Below, in pieces: positions 49,664 through 56,856 of a stretch of DNA of 64,000 nt (the first letter of the stretch is position 1; every line of letters starts with the position of its first letter). The stretch covers positions 92,943-156,942 of the forward strand of contig NZ_BOSE01000013.1 of NCBI RefSeq assembly GCF_018403185.1. The letters are read 5' to 3'. The DNA is from Paenibacillus montaniterrae. Lineage in GTDB: Bacteria > Bacillota > Bacilli > Paenibacillales > Paenibacillaceae. Under the pieces are notes generated by a model, which ran no database searches, was not told the DNA's origin, and saw only the letters and a program-made list of their open reading frames with translations. Position numbers and translations under genes: made by a program.

Positions 49664-51502
49664 TTACCATCCCCCAAGATTCACATTTTCCCAAGGCAAG
49701 CGTATCGTTACGCAGGTATAATCGCCCTGCACGCTATCAATCGACAGGCCGCAGCCTTTGCCATAGTGAAGCTGCAGCCGCTTATGCACATTTTCCAGAC
49801 CAAGCCCATTTTTGCTGGCGACAATTGGCGTATCCGACTCATCTCGCAGTGCTGCCTGCAAGCTGGCCAGCGTCTGCGGATCGACTCCAGCGCCATCATC
49901 CCTAATTTCGATGAGCAGCTGGCTATCCTGCTCGACCCATACAGTAAGTTGGATATTTACGCTGCCGCCGAGAGGAGCGGCATGATGCACAACATTTTCA
50001 ACAATCGGCTGCATGCACATTTTAGGGATGGAATAGCGCAGCACCTCTTGCGGCAAATCCGCCGTCAATATAAAGCTTGTGCTTTCCATAAAGTTGATAA
50101 ATTCGATATAGCTTTGAATATTGGCGAGCTCCTCGCTCAAGGCTACCGTATCGCTGCGCCATTTCATGCTATAGCGCAGCAGTGAACCTAATGACACTAG
50201 CGCATTGGCAATAGCGGGCTGGCGCTCAACCTCTGCTCGCATCCGGATGGACTCCAGCGCGTTATACAAAAAGTGCGAATTAATTTGCGAATGAAGCGAG
50301 TGGAGCTGCGCGTTTTTGGCAATCAGCTGCTTATCTACAACCTGTGTCATTAGCCGCTTAAGCTCATCGAGCATTTTGTTGTAGCTGATCGCAACCTCGT
50401 CGATTTCATCTCCACTTTCGTGCTCATCCAGCCCGGTATCAATCTTGGCGTCCAGCTGTCCTTTCCGCACCTTGCGCATCGAGGCCAGCACGCTGTCCAA
50501 ACGACGGAATATGCGGCGAGTCGTATGCGATACGAGCAGCATCATCATGAGCAGTACGCAGCAGGCAATGGCTATAACGAGCAGGTACCAGCTGCGAGGA
50601 CCTTTCATCAGCTCTTGATGGGAGGCAATGTCCACCACATAAGCATTTAGCGGCGCGATATAACGGTATAGCGCGTAATACATATTATCGCCGACCTTTA
50701 CCGTAATAGGGCTTTGCTGCTCCAGCACATCCAATTGCTCATAAATGCTGCCAAGTATGCTATCCAGCTCCTCACCCGCATGCTGGGAAAAGGCGTGCTG
50801 CGGATTGTATACATAACGAGCAGGATTGCTTCTGTCCATAACAACGGAAAAGAAGTCGCCTTCGCTTTCCTCCAGCAGCTCGCTGAAAAATTCATGATGC
50901 TCTACACGAATTTCCATAATGCTCGGGTGCTTCTGCTGCTGCCCCTGGAGGCGCACCAAGCGGTAGTAGGAGAGCGTATGATCCCCGTCCTTGAAGGCAA
51001 AAATCCGGTAGGCAGAGCCGCCTTCCTCGCGCAGCGGAATCCAGTAGTCCTGCGGCCAAAACTCGTCGTAATGGTAGATTTCCGGCCAAATTTCATACAG
51101 GTTCGGGTTATCGACGTAGAAGCTGAGCTGGCTAATCATTTTATTGCTTTGAATAATATTATGCATCTGCTCAAATTGGTTTTGCCTGAATTTTACGAGA
51201 CGCAGGCCATCGCCGGTCATATTCGAATGGATAAAATCAATAAATGACTTTTGCGTCATCACAATCGAGGAAACGCTTTCAATAATATCCATTCTACTGC
51301 GCAGCTGTTCATCCAGTCTCGTCACATGGCTGCTTCCATTGGCCATAGCATCTTTATACAAATACGTTTCCTGAGTTCGTATGAATATGAAGGAGACGAT
51401 GATGGCAGGGACTGCTATCATAATGCTAAAGGCGAGAAACAGCTTTTGAGAGATACGTGAATTGCGGTAAATCTTTCTCATCTTCGTAAGCAGATGCTTC
51501 AT
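49664..51502 (-). CDS. YesM-type sensor histidine kinase
   Basis: 612 residues; ATG 51502 has GGGAGG 8 bases upstream (ATG 51508 is too close). Two membrane helices (about 20-40 and 285-305) enclose an extracellular dCache-like sensor. HAMP follows, then His_kinase LHSQINSHFLYNALESIRM with the phospho-His and HATPase (VENVVHHAAPLGG; LLIEIRDDGAGV; GLGLENVHKRL). Class of kinases that sense sugars or solute-binding proteins. Co-transcribed with the yesN-like regulator next to the LplABC-like genes. Confidence 0.93.
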   Translation of the reverse strand: MKHLLTKMRKIYRNSRISQKLFLAFSIMIAVPAIIVSFIFIRTQETYLYKDAMANGSSHVTRLDEQLRSRMDIIESVSSIVMTQKSFIDFIHSNMTGDGLRLVKFRQNQFEQMHNIIQSNKMISQLSFYVDNPNLYEIWPEIYHYDEFWPQDYWIPLREEGGSAYRIFAFKDGDHTLSYYRLVRLQGQQQKHPSIMEIRVEHHEFFSELLEESEGDFFSVVMDRSNPARYVYNPQHAFSQHAGEELDSILGSIYEQLDVLEQQSPITVKVGDNMYYALYRYIAPLNAYVVDIASHQELMKGPRSWYLLVIAIACCVLLMMMLLVSHTTRRIFRRLDSVLASMRKVRKGQLDAKIDTGLDEHESGDEIDEVAISYNKMLDELKRLMTQVVDKQLIAKNAQLHSLHSQINSHFLYNALESIRMRAEVERQPAIANALVSLGSLLRYSMKWRSDTVALSEELANIQSYIEFINFMESTSFILTADLPQEVLRYSIPKMCMQPIVENVVHHAAPLGGSVNIQLTVWVEQDSQLLIEIRDDGAGVDPQTLASLQAALRDESDTPIVASKNGLGLENVHKRLQLHYGKGCGLSIDSVQGDYTCVTIRLPWENVNLGGW

Positions 51503-51629
51503 ATCCATAACCTCCCTACCTCTGTAATATACCATATATTACTGGCCGGCAGGCGCTTCTATAATGATATAAATACGTAAAGCAAGCAATACCGGCCATC
51601 ATCGCGATGACCGGTAAACATAAAGGCAA

Positions 51630-51784
51630 ACAAGGAGCGCAGCGTAGAATAGAGCTACGTGAGCACCTCAAATGTTTGCGCAGGAAACATACTTCGGAAG
51701 CACCACTAATCGCTAGCGTTCAAGATTCGCCGTCGACTAAGCTACAATGCAAACACATCGTCATCAAAGTCGAGCTTTATAAAC
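51630..51784 (+). repeat. Structured intergenic repeat, copy E1 (left end missing)
   Basis: Begins near the core hairpin (AGGAGCGCAGCGTAGAATAGAGCTACGTGAGCACC region), includes the second hairpin in altered form (ATGTTTGCGCAGGAAACAT) and ends with ATCGTCATCAAAGTCGAGC and TAAAC. Lies upstream of the yesM-like gene. Confidence 0.78.
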
Positions 51785-51801
51785 TTCTTCTTAAAATAGA
51801 G

Positions 51802-51970
51802 GTTTAAAAAGCTTGGCTTTCAGGACCAAGAAGGTTGAACGCTAGTAGAAAATGAGGAGCGCAGCGTAGAGGAGAGCTACGAGAGCACCGGAATTTTCGC
51901 TAGCGTTCAAGATTCGCCGTCGACTAAGCTACAATGCAACCGCATCGTCATCAAAGTCATGCTTTTTAAC
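51802..51970 (+). repeat. Structured intergenic repeat, copy E2 (short form, 169 bp)
   Basis: Left end GTTTAAAAAGCTTGGCTTTC, right end the inverse of GTTAAAAAGCATGACTTTGA. Joined to E1 by a 17-base linker. Ends 13 bases before the stop codon of the solute-binding protein gene. Confidence 0.85.
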
Positions 51971-51982
51971 TACCGCTACCTC

Positions 51983-53656
51983 TTACTCGGCCATTTTTGC
52001 TTTGCGTGCGTCTAACTCAGCCTGCCGATGCTCAACTACCTGGGCAAAGCCATAGCCGTCACGACGGGAAAGGAAGCTCTCGAAAATTTTATCGAATGCC
52101 GCTTCGTCCTTGGCAGTAATAAGCTCAGGCAGCACTTCTTCCCAGTTTTGAGAAATGCGGGACCATGCCACTGCCGCTTCAGAGTCGCCTAGTGGGTCCA
52201 AGCCCTTGTAGATGCCGCTGTCAATGTCGGCTTGCGCATTAGCGAAATCCTCCATTTGCTTGATGACAGGAGCTTTTTCAGGTCTCCATTGGTTGACGAT
52301 GACAGGATTGCGTACCATCCAGTACGTATCGGCAACACCGTATTCCTTCTCCAGCTTTTCAATATCGTTTTCCAGCAGCTGCACCATTTCAGGCTTCAAT
52401 TGCGGCTTGCCGTCCACCGTATCCCAAGTTTCGCCTTCCTTGCCGAGGAATAGATCGCGTTGTCCTTCCTCGCTGACAAGATAGGTTAGGAAGCGAATGG
52501 CGCGCTCAGGATTTTTAGTGGATTTGCTAATCATCGTTACCATCCAGCCGTCCATATTACCAGGGAACAGCTTGGCGCTATCGCCATTACTGTTTTGCGG
52601 TCCATCTACTGCAATGTAGTAGGAGTCTGGATTCGCGCTTGCAGCCAGCATCGGATTAACCGCAGACATTCCCGTCCATTCGCGTACCATCATGAAATAA
52701 CGGGCATTATTCGTTTTTTCCTCAACCTGAGTATCAGAGTCAACCAGGAAGTCAACATTAATCAGTCCGCGCTCGTATGCGGTACGGAACGTTTTAAGCC
52801 ATGTAATATAATCCGGATCGGTAATGCGGTCGTACACCTTGCCATCCTTTTCATGTGGAATAGCCAGCAGGTTTTGCAAGTATTCGGTCATGCCATAAGG
52901 CACATTGCCTTGAGCAAAGAAAGGACTGATCGGCTGACCCTTGTACTCGGAATATTGATCCTTCAGCAATTGCAGCGCGTTAAGGAAGCCTTCCGGGGTG
53001 GTCAAGTCAGGGCTGCCCATCTCCTCATACAGATCCTTGCGTACTAAGAAGGTTTGGTTGGCAGCCGTCATCCCTGTTTCATGCATCAGGTTAGGGCTGT
53101 ATGAATCATTCGGCACGCCGTAGGTGTTCCCATTTTCTTGACGGTACCATTTCAACGTACCATCGCCCGCCACCTTGAAGAAGTAAGGATCATACTGCTC
53201 CGCCAGCTCATTCAAGGCATAGACATGATCGCCCTCCCAAAGCTTTTTGACAGCGGTTTCCCAAGAGCCCATCGTAATTAGATCCGGCAGCTTGCCAGAC
53301 GTCATCATAAGTGTAATATGCTCATTCGCTTCACCGGAAGGCACTTCGATTTTAACGTTTACACCCGTTTTCTCGCTAATATATTTGGAGTTCAAGCTTT
53401 CTCCCCAGCTGTGAGGATACCAGTTGGCGCCTACGAACCAGGTCAAATCTACCGGGCTAGTATCGAGCTTCCATGCAGGCTCATCAGGATTCAGCGCGGC
53501 TTCCTCCGTCGTGCCCGTATTAGTTTGCCCGTTATTGGTCGGTTGGTTGGTTGGCGTGTTTTCGTTATTGCCCGAGTTGGTACAAGCGGCTATGCTGATC
53601 GTCAAAACGAATGCTAAAGCAATGGTCATGCTTAGTTTCATAAAAGTACGCTTCAT
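51983..53656 (-). CDS. Extracellular solute-binding lipoprotein (LplA-like)
   Basis: 557 residues. The lipobox is SIAACTN (Cys about 24), followed by a disordered Asn/Thr/Pro linker (NNENTPTNQPTNNG). The body matches the large cluster-B sugar-binding proteins of Paenibacillus (LplA/YtcQ/YesO type): VDLTWFVGANWYPHSWGE, KLPDLITMGSWETAVKKLWEG and the C-terminal AERAIRFLTYLVSEEGQRDLFLG-like stretch. Likely captures a beta-glucan oligosaccharide for the two permeases upstream, given the GH16 neighbours. Confidence 0.92.
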   Translation of the reverse strand: MKRTFMKLSMTIALAFVLTISIAACTNSGNNENTPTNQPTNNGQTNTGTTEEAALNPDEPAWKLDTSPVDLTWFVGANWYPHSWGESLNSKYISEKTGVNVKIEVPSGEANEHITLMMTSGKLPDLITMGSWETAVKKLWEGDHVYALNELAEQYDPYFFKVAGDGTLKWYRQENGNTYGVPNDSYSPNLMHETGMTAANQTFLVRKDLYEEMGSPDLTTPEGFLNALQLLKDQYSEYKGQPISPFFAQGNVPYGMTEYLQNLLAIPHEKDGKVYDRITDPDYITWLKTFRTAYERGLINVDFLVDSDTQVEEKTNNARYFMMVREWTGMSAVNPMLAASANPDSYYIAVDGPQNSNGDSAKLFPGNMDGWMVTMISKSTKNPERAIRFLTYLVSEEGQRDLFLGKEGETWDTVDGKPQLKPEMVQLLENDIEKLEKEYGVADTYWMVRNPVIVNQWRPEKAPVIKQMEDFANAQADIDSGIYKGLDPLGDSEAAVAWSRISQNWEEVLPELITAKDEAAFDKIFESFLSRRDGYGFAQVVEHRQAELDARKAKMAE

Positions 53657-53695
53657 TACATGCTCATCCTTTCTTTTTTTTGATGAATATTTTAT

Positions 53696-54580
53696 TTACC
53701 CTTTAATCGCGCCAATCATGACCCCCTTAACAAGATAGCGCTGAATAAATGGATAGACTAACAGAATTGGCAATGTTGCTACCATCATGGATGCAAATTT
53801 GATCGAATTGCTCGGCAGTCTGGCGCCGAACTGGGCCATTGCTTGCTGCTGCATGAACGACATCGAGTTTTCCGCAATAATTTTGTACAGCATCGTTTGC
53901 AGCGGCAGCTTATCCTGCGAGTGGATGTAGATGACGCCTTGATAGTAGTCATTCCAGTGATAGACCGCGGAAAATAGCGCGATTGTAGCGATTACGGCCA
54001 TGCTGTTCGGCAGTACAATTCTGAACAGGACGCCATAATCTGAAGCGCCGTCTACCTTTGCCGATTCCTCCAGACTGTCCGGAATCGTGCGGAAGAAGCT
54101 CATAAAAATGACCATATTGAAAAAGGTGTACATAGCCGGAATGATGAAAACTAGAAAGTTGTCATACAGCCCCAGCTTCGTCATCAAAATAAATGTTGGA
54201 ATCAATCCGCCGGAAAACAGCATCGTAATCAGTGCGATTTTCATATAAATTTTACGCCCGATCAGATTGGTTTTGCTCATGCCGTATGCGACAATCGCCG
54301 TAAACAGCACATGGACGACCGTTCCAATAATAGTACGCATTGTCGTAATATAAAAGCCGTTCATCAAGCTTTTATCGTTAAAGACAACACTGTAGCTGGC
54401 GAACGAGATTTCCTTTGGAAACCAGTTGGCTGTACCTAGCATAGCCTGCTCTGGCGAATTGAGCGAGTTTATGAGTACAAACCACATCGGATACAGTGTA
54501 ATAAAGCAAACTGCCAGCATCAGCAGCGTATTGCAGATCTCGAATATTCCGATTCGCCGCAGCCTTCTGCGTTTTTCCAT
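53696..54580 (-). CDS. Carbohydrate ABC permease (LplC/YtcP-like)
   Basis: 294 residues, six membrane helices. The cytoplasmic EAA loop is EESAKVDGASDYGVLFRIVLP with the conserved Gly and Asp, and the end is LVYPFIQRYLVKGVMIGAIKG, typical of the LplC group. GGAGG lies before ATG. It would pair with the LplB-like permease. No ATPase gene lies here, so a shared MsmX-type ATPase is expected. Confidence 0.93.
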   Translation of the reverse strand: MEKRRRLRRIGIFEICNTLLMLAVCFITLYPMWFVLINSLNSPEQAMLGTANWFPKEISFASYSVVFNDKSLMNGFYITTMRTIIGTVVHVLFTAIVAYGMSKTNLIGRKIYMKIALITMLFSGGLIPTFILMTKLGLYDNFLVFIIPAMYTFFNMVIFMSFFRTIPDSLEESAKVDGASDYGVLFRIVLPNSMAVIATIALFSAVYHWNDYYQGVIYIHSQDKLPLQTMLYKIIAENSMSFMQQQAMAQFGARLPSNSIKFASMMVATLPILLVYPFIQRYLVKGVMIGAIKG

Positions 54581-54594
54581 GGTTTAGACCTCCT

Positions 54595-55515
54595 CTAAAA
54601 GATGCTATCGCCAGTAAGCTTTTTCGACGCATAGTTGGCTAAAAACAACAGCCCTAACGCTACAATAGAACGGACAAACAGAACAGCGGTTGAGAAGGAG
54701 TGGCGTCCAGATACCAAGCCCATGTTGTAGATGTACAAATCAAGGCTTTCCGCCATCCGCATATTCATATTGTTTTTCAGCATGAAGATTTGCTCGAAGT
54801 TGCTGCCAAGTATGCCGCTGACTGCAAGAATAAACAAAATCGCAATCGTAGGCCGAATGCTTTGCACCGTAATATGCCACATCCGCTGCCATCGATTGGC
54901 GCCATCGAGCTCTGCCGCCTCGTACAGCCCTGGATCAATGCCGGCGATCGCTGCTATATAAATGATCGCGCTCCAGCCTGTTTCCTTCAGCGTATCGGAA
55001 AAATAGGTAATCCACCAAAAATATTTAGGATCACTGTTGTACAAAATCTCCCGATCCTGCAGCCCCAGCCACATCAGAAGCTGGTTGATCACGCCGCCTT
55101 CACCGAGCCAATTGAGCATAATGCCGCCAAAAATCGTCCAGGCAATAAAATGCGGCAAGTACGAAATGGTTTGAACCGTGCGCTTAAAGCGAATATTGCG
55201 TATTTCGTTAAGCAGCAAGGCAAATAAAATCGGAATTGGAAAGCCCAATACCAGCTTGATCGTGCTCATTCCCAGCGTATTGCGGATAGAGCGCCAAAAA
55301 CGATCATCTGATAGAAAATCCTCAAAATGTTTAAACCCGACAAAAGGCGATTCCAGCACAGGTTTGGCAATGCTGTAGTCCATAAATGCAATGATGAGCC
55401 AAAACATTGGGATATAACAAAAGATAAACATCCATACAATCCCGGGTACGACCATGCTTTGCAATTGCCACTGCCTGAAAAAATGTTTGACTGTCCCTGC
55501 TTTGTTTTGGAACAT
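54595..55515 (-). CDS. Carbohydrate ABC permease (LplB/YteP-like)
   Basis: 306 residues from ATG 55515 (GGGAG upstream). Six helices, EAA loop EAAELDGANRWQRMWHITVQSI, and N-terminal QWQLQSMVVPGIVWMFIFCYIPM, typical of LplB. First gene of the binding protein/permease operon, transcribed away from the GH16 at 55664. The candidate operator at 55581 is in the shared gap. Confidence 0.93.
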   Translation of the reverse strand: MFQNKAGTVKHFFRQWQLQSMVVPGIVWMFIFCYIPMFWLIIAFMDYSIAKPVLESPFVGFKHFEDFLSDDRFWRSIRNTLGMSTIKLVLGFPIPILFALLLNEIRNIRFKRTVQTISYLPHFIAWTIFGGIMLNWLGEGGVINQLLMWLGLQDREILYNSDPKYFWWITYFSDTLKETGWSAIIYIAAIAGIDPGLYEAAELDGANRWQRMWHITVQSIRPTIAILFILAVSGILGSNFEQIFMLKNNMNMRMAESLDLYIYNMGLVSGRHSFSTAVLFVRSIVALGLLFLANYASKKLTGDSIF

Positions 55516-55580
55516 ACTCCCTGCCCCCTTCCCTTTCATCGTAAAGTAAACGAGAGTCGAAAAAAAAGGCCACCATTTTT

Positions 55581-55601
55581 GACCCTATCCCACTTTTTTA
55601 G
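55581..55601 (-). promoter_or_regulatory. Candidate YesN-type operator, copy 1
   Basis: On the minus strand CTAAAAAAGTGGGATAGGG then TC and a run of five A. The same pattern recurs at 56681 on the plus strand. Position is 66 bases before the LplB-like start. Confidence 0.6.
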
Positions 55602-55607
55602 ATTTCA

Positions 55608-55635
55608 TTGACCCGTAGCAAAAATGGAGTATGCT
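55608..55635 (+). promoter_or_regulatory. Possible SigA promoter of the cytoplasmic GH16
   Basis: TTGACC and TATGCT are 16 bases apart, 28 bases before the GH16 start codon. Confidence 0.45.
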
Positions 55636-55663
55636 GGAAGCAAATGAAAGGAGTGCATAATGG

Positions 55664-56407
55664 ATGAACAAGCTTATATGGCAGCAAAGTTTTGCAGAGG
55701 GGCAAGCTGATTTAAGCAGCTGGAATATTCGGATTGGCAACGACCTGCTTGATGATGATGGCAATCCAATAGTCCCTGGCTGGGGCAACAATGAGCAGCA
55801 GTATTACACGGGCAGCTCCAATAATTTGTATATCGATGAGCATGGCTTAAACCTGTGCGCACGCCGCGAAACGATTGAACATAATGGGCGCAGCTTTGCC
55901 TATACTTCAGCTCGATTGGATACAAAGGACCATTTCTCCTTTTGCTATGGCAAGCTGGTTGTGCGCGCCAAGCTGCCGATAGGAGAGGGGCTATGGCCCG
56001 CGATATGGCTGATGCCGCAGGACCAGACTTACGGGCCGTGGCCTGCATCAGGCGAGATCGACATTATGGAGGCAAGAGGACGTCTGCCCAAGCAAGTATC
56101 GGGAACACTGCATTACGGCAGGGCATGGGACGATAAAAGCACCGACGAATTCTCCTACCAATTTGAAGCTGGAACGATTAATGAATTTCACGACTACGCA
56201 CTGGAATGGGATGCCGGCTCCATTCGCTGGCTCGTAGACGGACATTGCTATGCCGAGCGCAGCCTCGAGCCAGGAGTAATGCCATTCGACCAGCCCTTTT
56301 ACATAGTGCTCAACCTCGCCATAGGCGGCTGGTATGACAATGTAGAGATCGATGAAGCAGCATTGCCAGCAGTCATGACCATTTCCGACATAAAGCTATA
56401 TAAGTAA
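55664..56407 (+). CDS. GH16 endo-beta-1,3-glucanase without signal peptide
   Basis: 247 residues, AAAGGAG upstream. One GH16 domain covers the whole protein: WNIRIGN, the substrate strand YTSARLDTKDHFSFCYGKLVVRAKLP, and the catalytic ASGEIDIMEARGR with nucleophile Glu131, Asp133 and acid/base Glu136. No signal peptide, so it should act on imported laminari-oligosaccharides in the cytoplasm. Its catalytic region closely resembles that of the secreted GH16 at 56857. Divergent from the transporter operon. Confidence 0.94.
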   Translation: MNKLIWQQSFAEGQADLSSWNIRIGNDLLDDDGNPIVPGWGNNEQQYYTGSSNNLYIDEHGLNLCARRETIEHNGRSFAYTSARLDTKDHFSFCYGKLVVRAKLPIGEGLWPAIWLMPQDQTYGPWPASGEIDIMEARGRLPKQVSGTLHYGRAWDDKSTDEFSYQFEAGTINEFHDYALEWDAGSIRWLVDGHCYAERSLEPGVMPFDQPFYIVLNLAIGGWYDNVEIDEAALPAVMTISDIKLYK

Positions 56408-56424
56408 TTAAACTGCTTTCAAAA

Positions 56425-56483
56425 TTCATCGCCGACTAAGCTACTGAGAAGCTGCATCGTCATCAAAGCCCAGCTTTTTAAAC
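56425..56483 (+). repeat. Structured intergenic repeat, copy F1 (3' part only)
   Basis: Covers CATCGCCGACTAAGCTAC to the terminal CATCGTCATCAAAGCCCAGC..TTTAAAC. Lies 17 bases after the GH16 stop. Confidence 0.75.
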
Positions 56484-56499
56484 TTCCTATCCAATAAAG

Positions 56500-56669
56500 G
56501 TTTAAAAAGCAGGGCTTTCAGGACCAAGAAGATAGCATGAAGCTAGGGAATGAGGAGCGCAGCGTACGGTTTTGGTACGTGAGCACCGCAGGCTCCCGAT
56601 GAATGCTATATTCGCCGTCGAATCCACTACAGAGAAGTAGCATCGTCATCAAAGCCCAGTTTTTTAAAC
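56500..56669 (+). repeat. Structured intergenic repeat, copy F2 (short form, 170 bp)
   Basis: Ends GTTTAAAAAGCAGGGCTTTC and inverse GTTTAAAAAACTGGGCTTTG. The core hairpin reads CGTAC...GTACG in place of CGTAG...CTACG, a compensatory pair change. Confidence 0.88.
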
Positions 56670-56680
56670 TTCCTCTCTCT

Positions 56681-56706
56681 CTAAAAAAATGGGATAAGAA
56701 CCAAAA
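56681..56706 (+). promoter_or_regulatory. Candidate YesN-type operator, copy 2
   Basis: CTAAAAAAATGGGATAAG then AACCAAAA matches the motif at 55601-55576 (minus strand). GGGATA here also forms an inverted repeat with TATCC at 56717. About 150 bases before the secreted GH16. Confidence 0.6.
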
Positions 56707-56773
56707 CATTAGTACCTATCCATCTCCTCCACTCCTTGGCTAGAATAAAGGTGACTTACAAAATCCACATTTA

Positions 56774-56787
56774 CGATAACGCTTACA
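56774..56787 (+). promoter_or_regulatory. Possible catabolite-responsive element (cre)
   Basis: CGATAACGCTTACA matches the palindromic cre pattern TGWAANCGNTNWCA at about 11-12 of 14 positions. CcpA control of a glucanase would be usual. Confidence 0.4.
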
Positions 56788-56856
56788 CAGGAGGTGATGA
56801 TTGGCTGCAGTAAATGAACGTGCAAGCGAAAAAATTTGATTTAGAGGGAGGCAATT

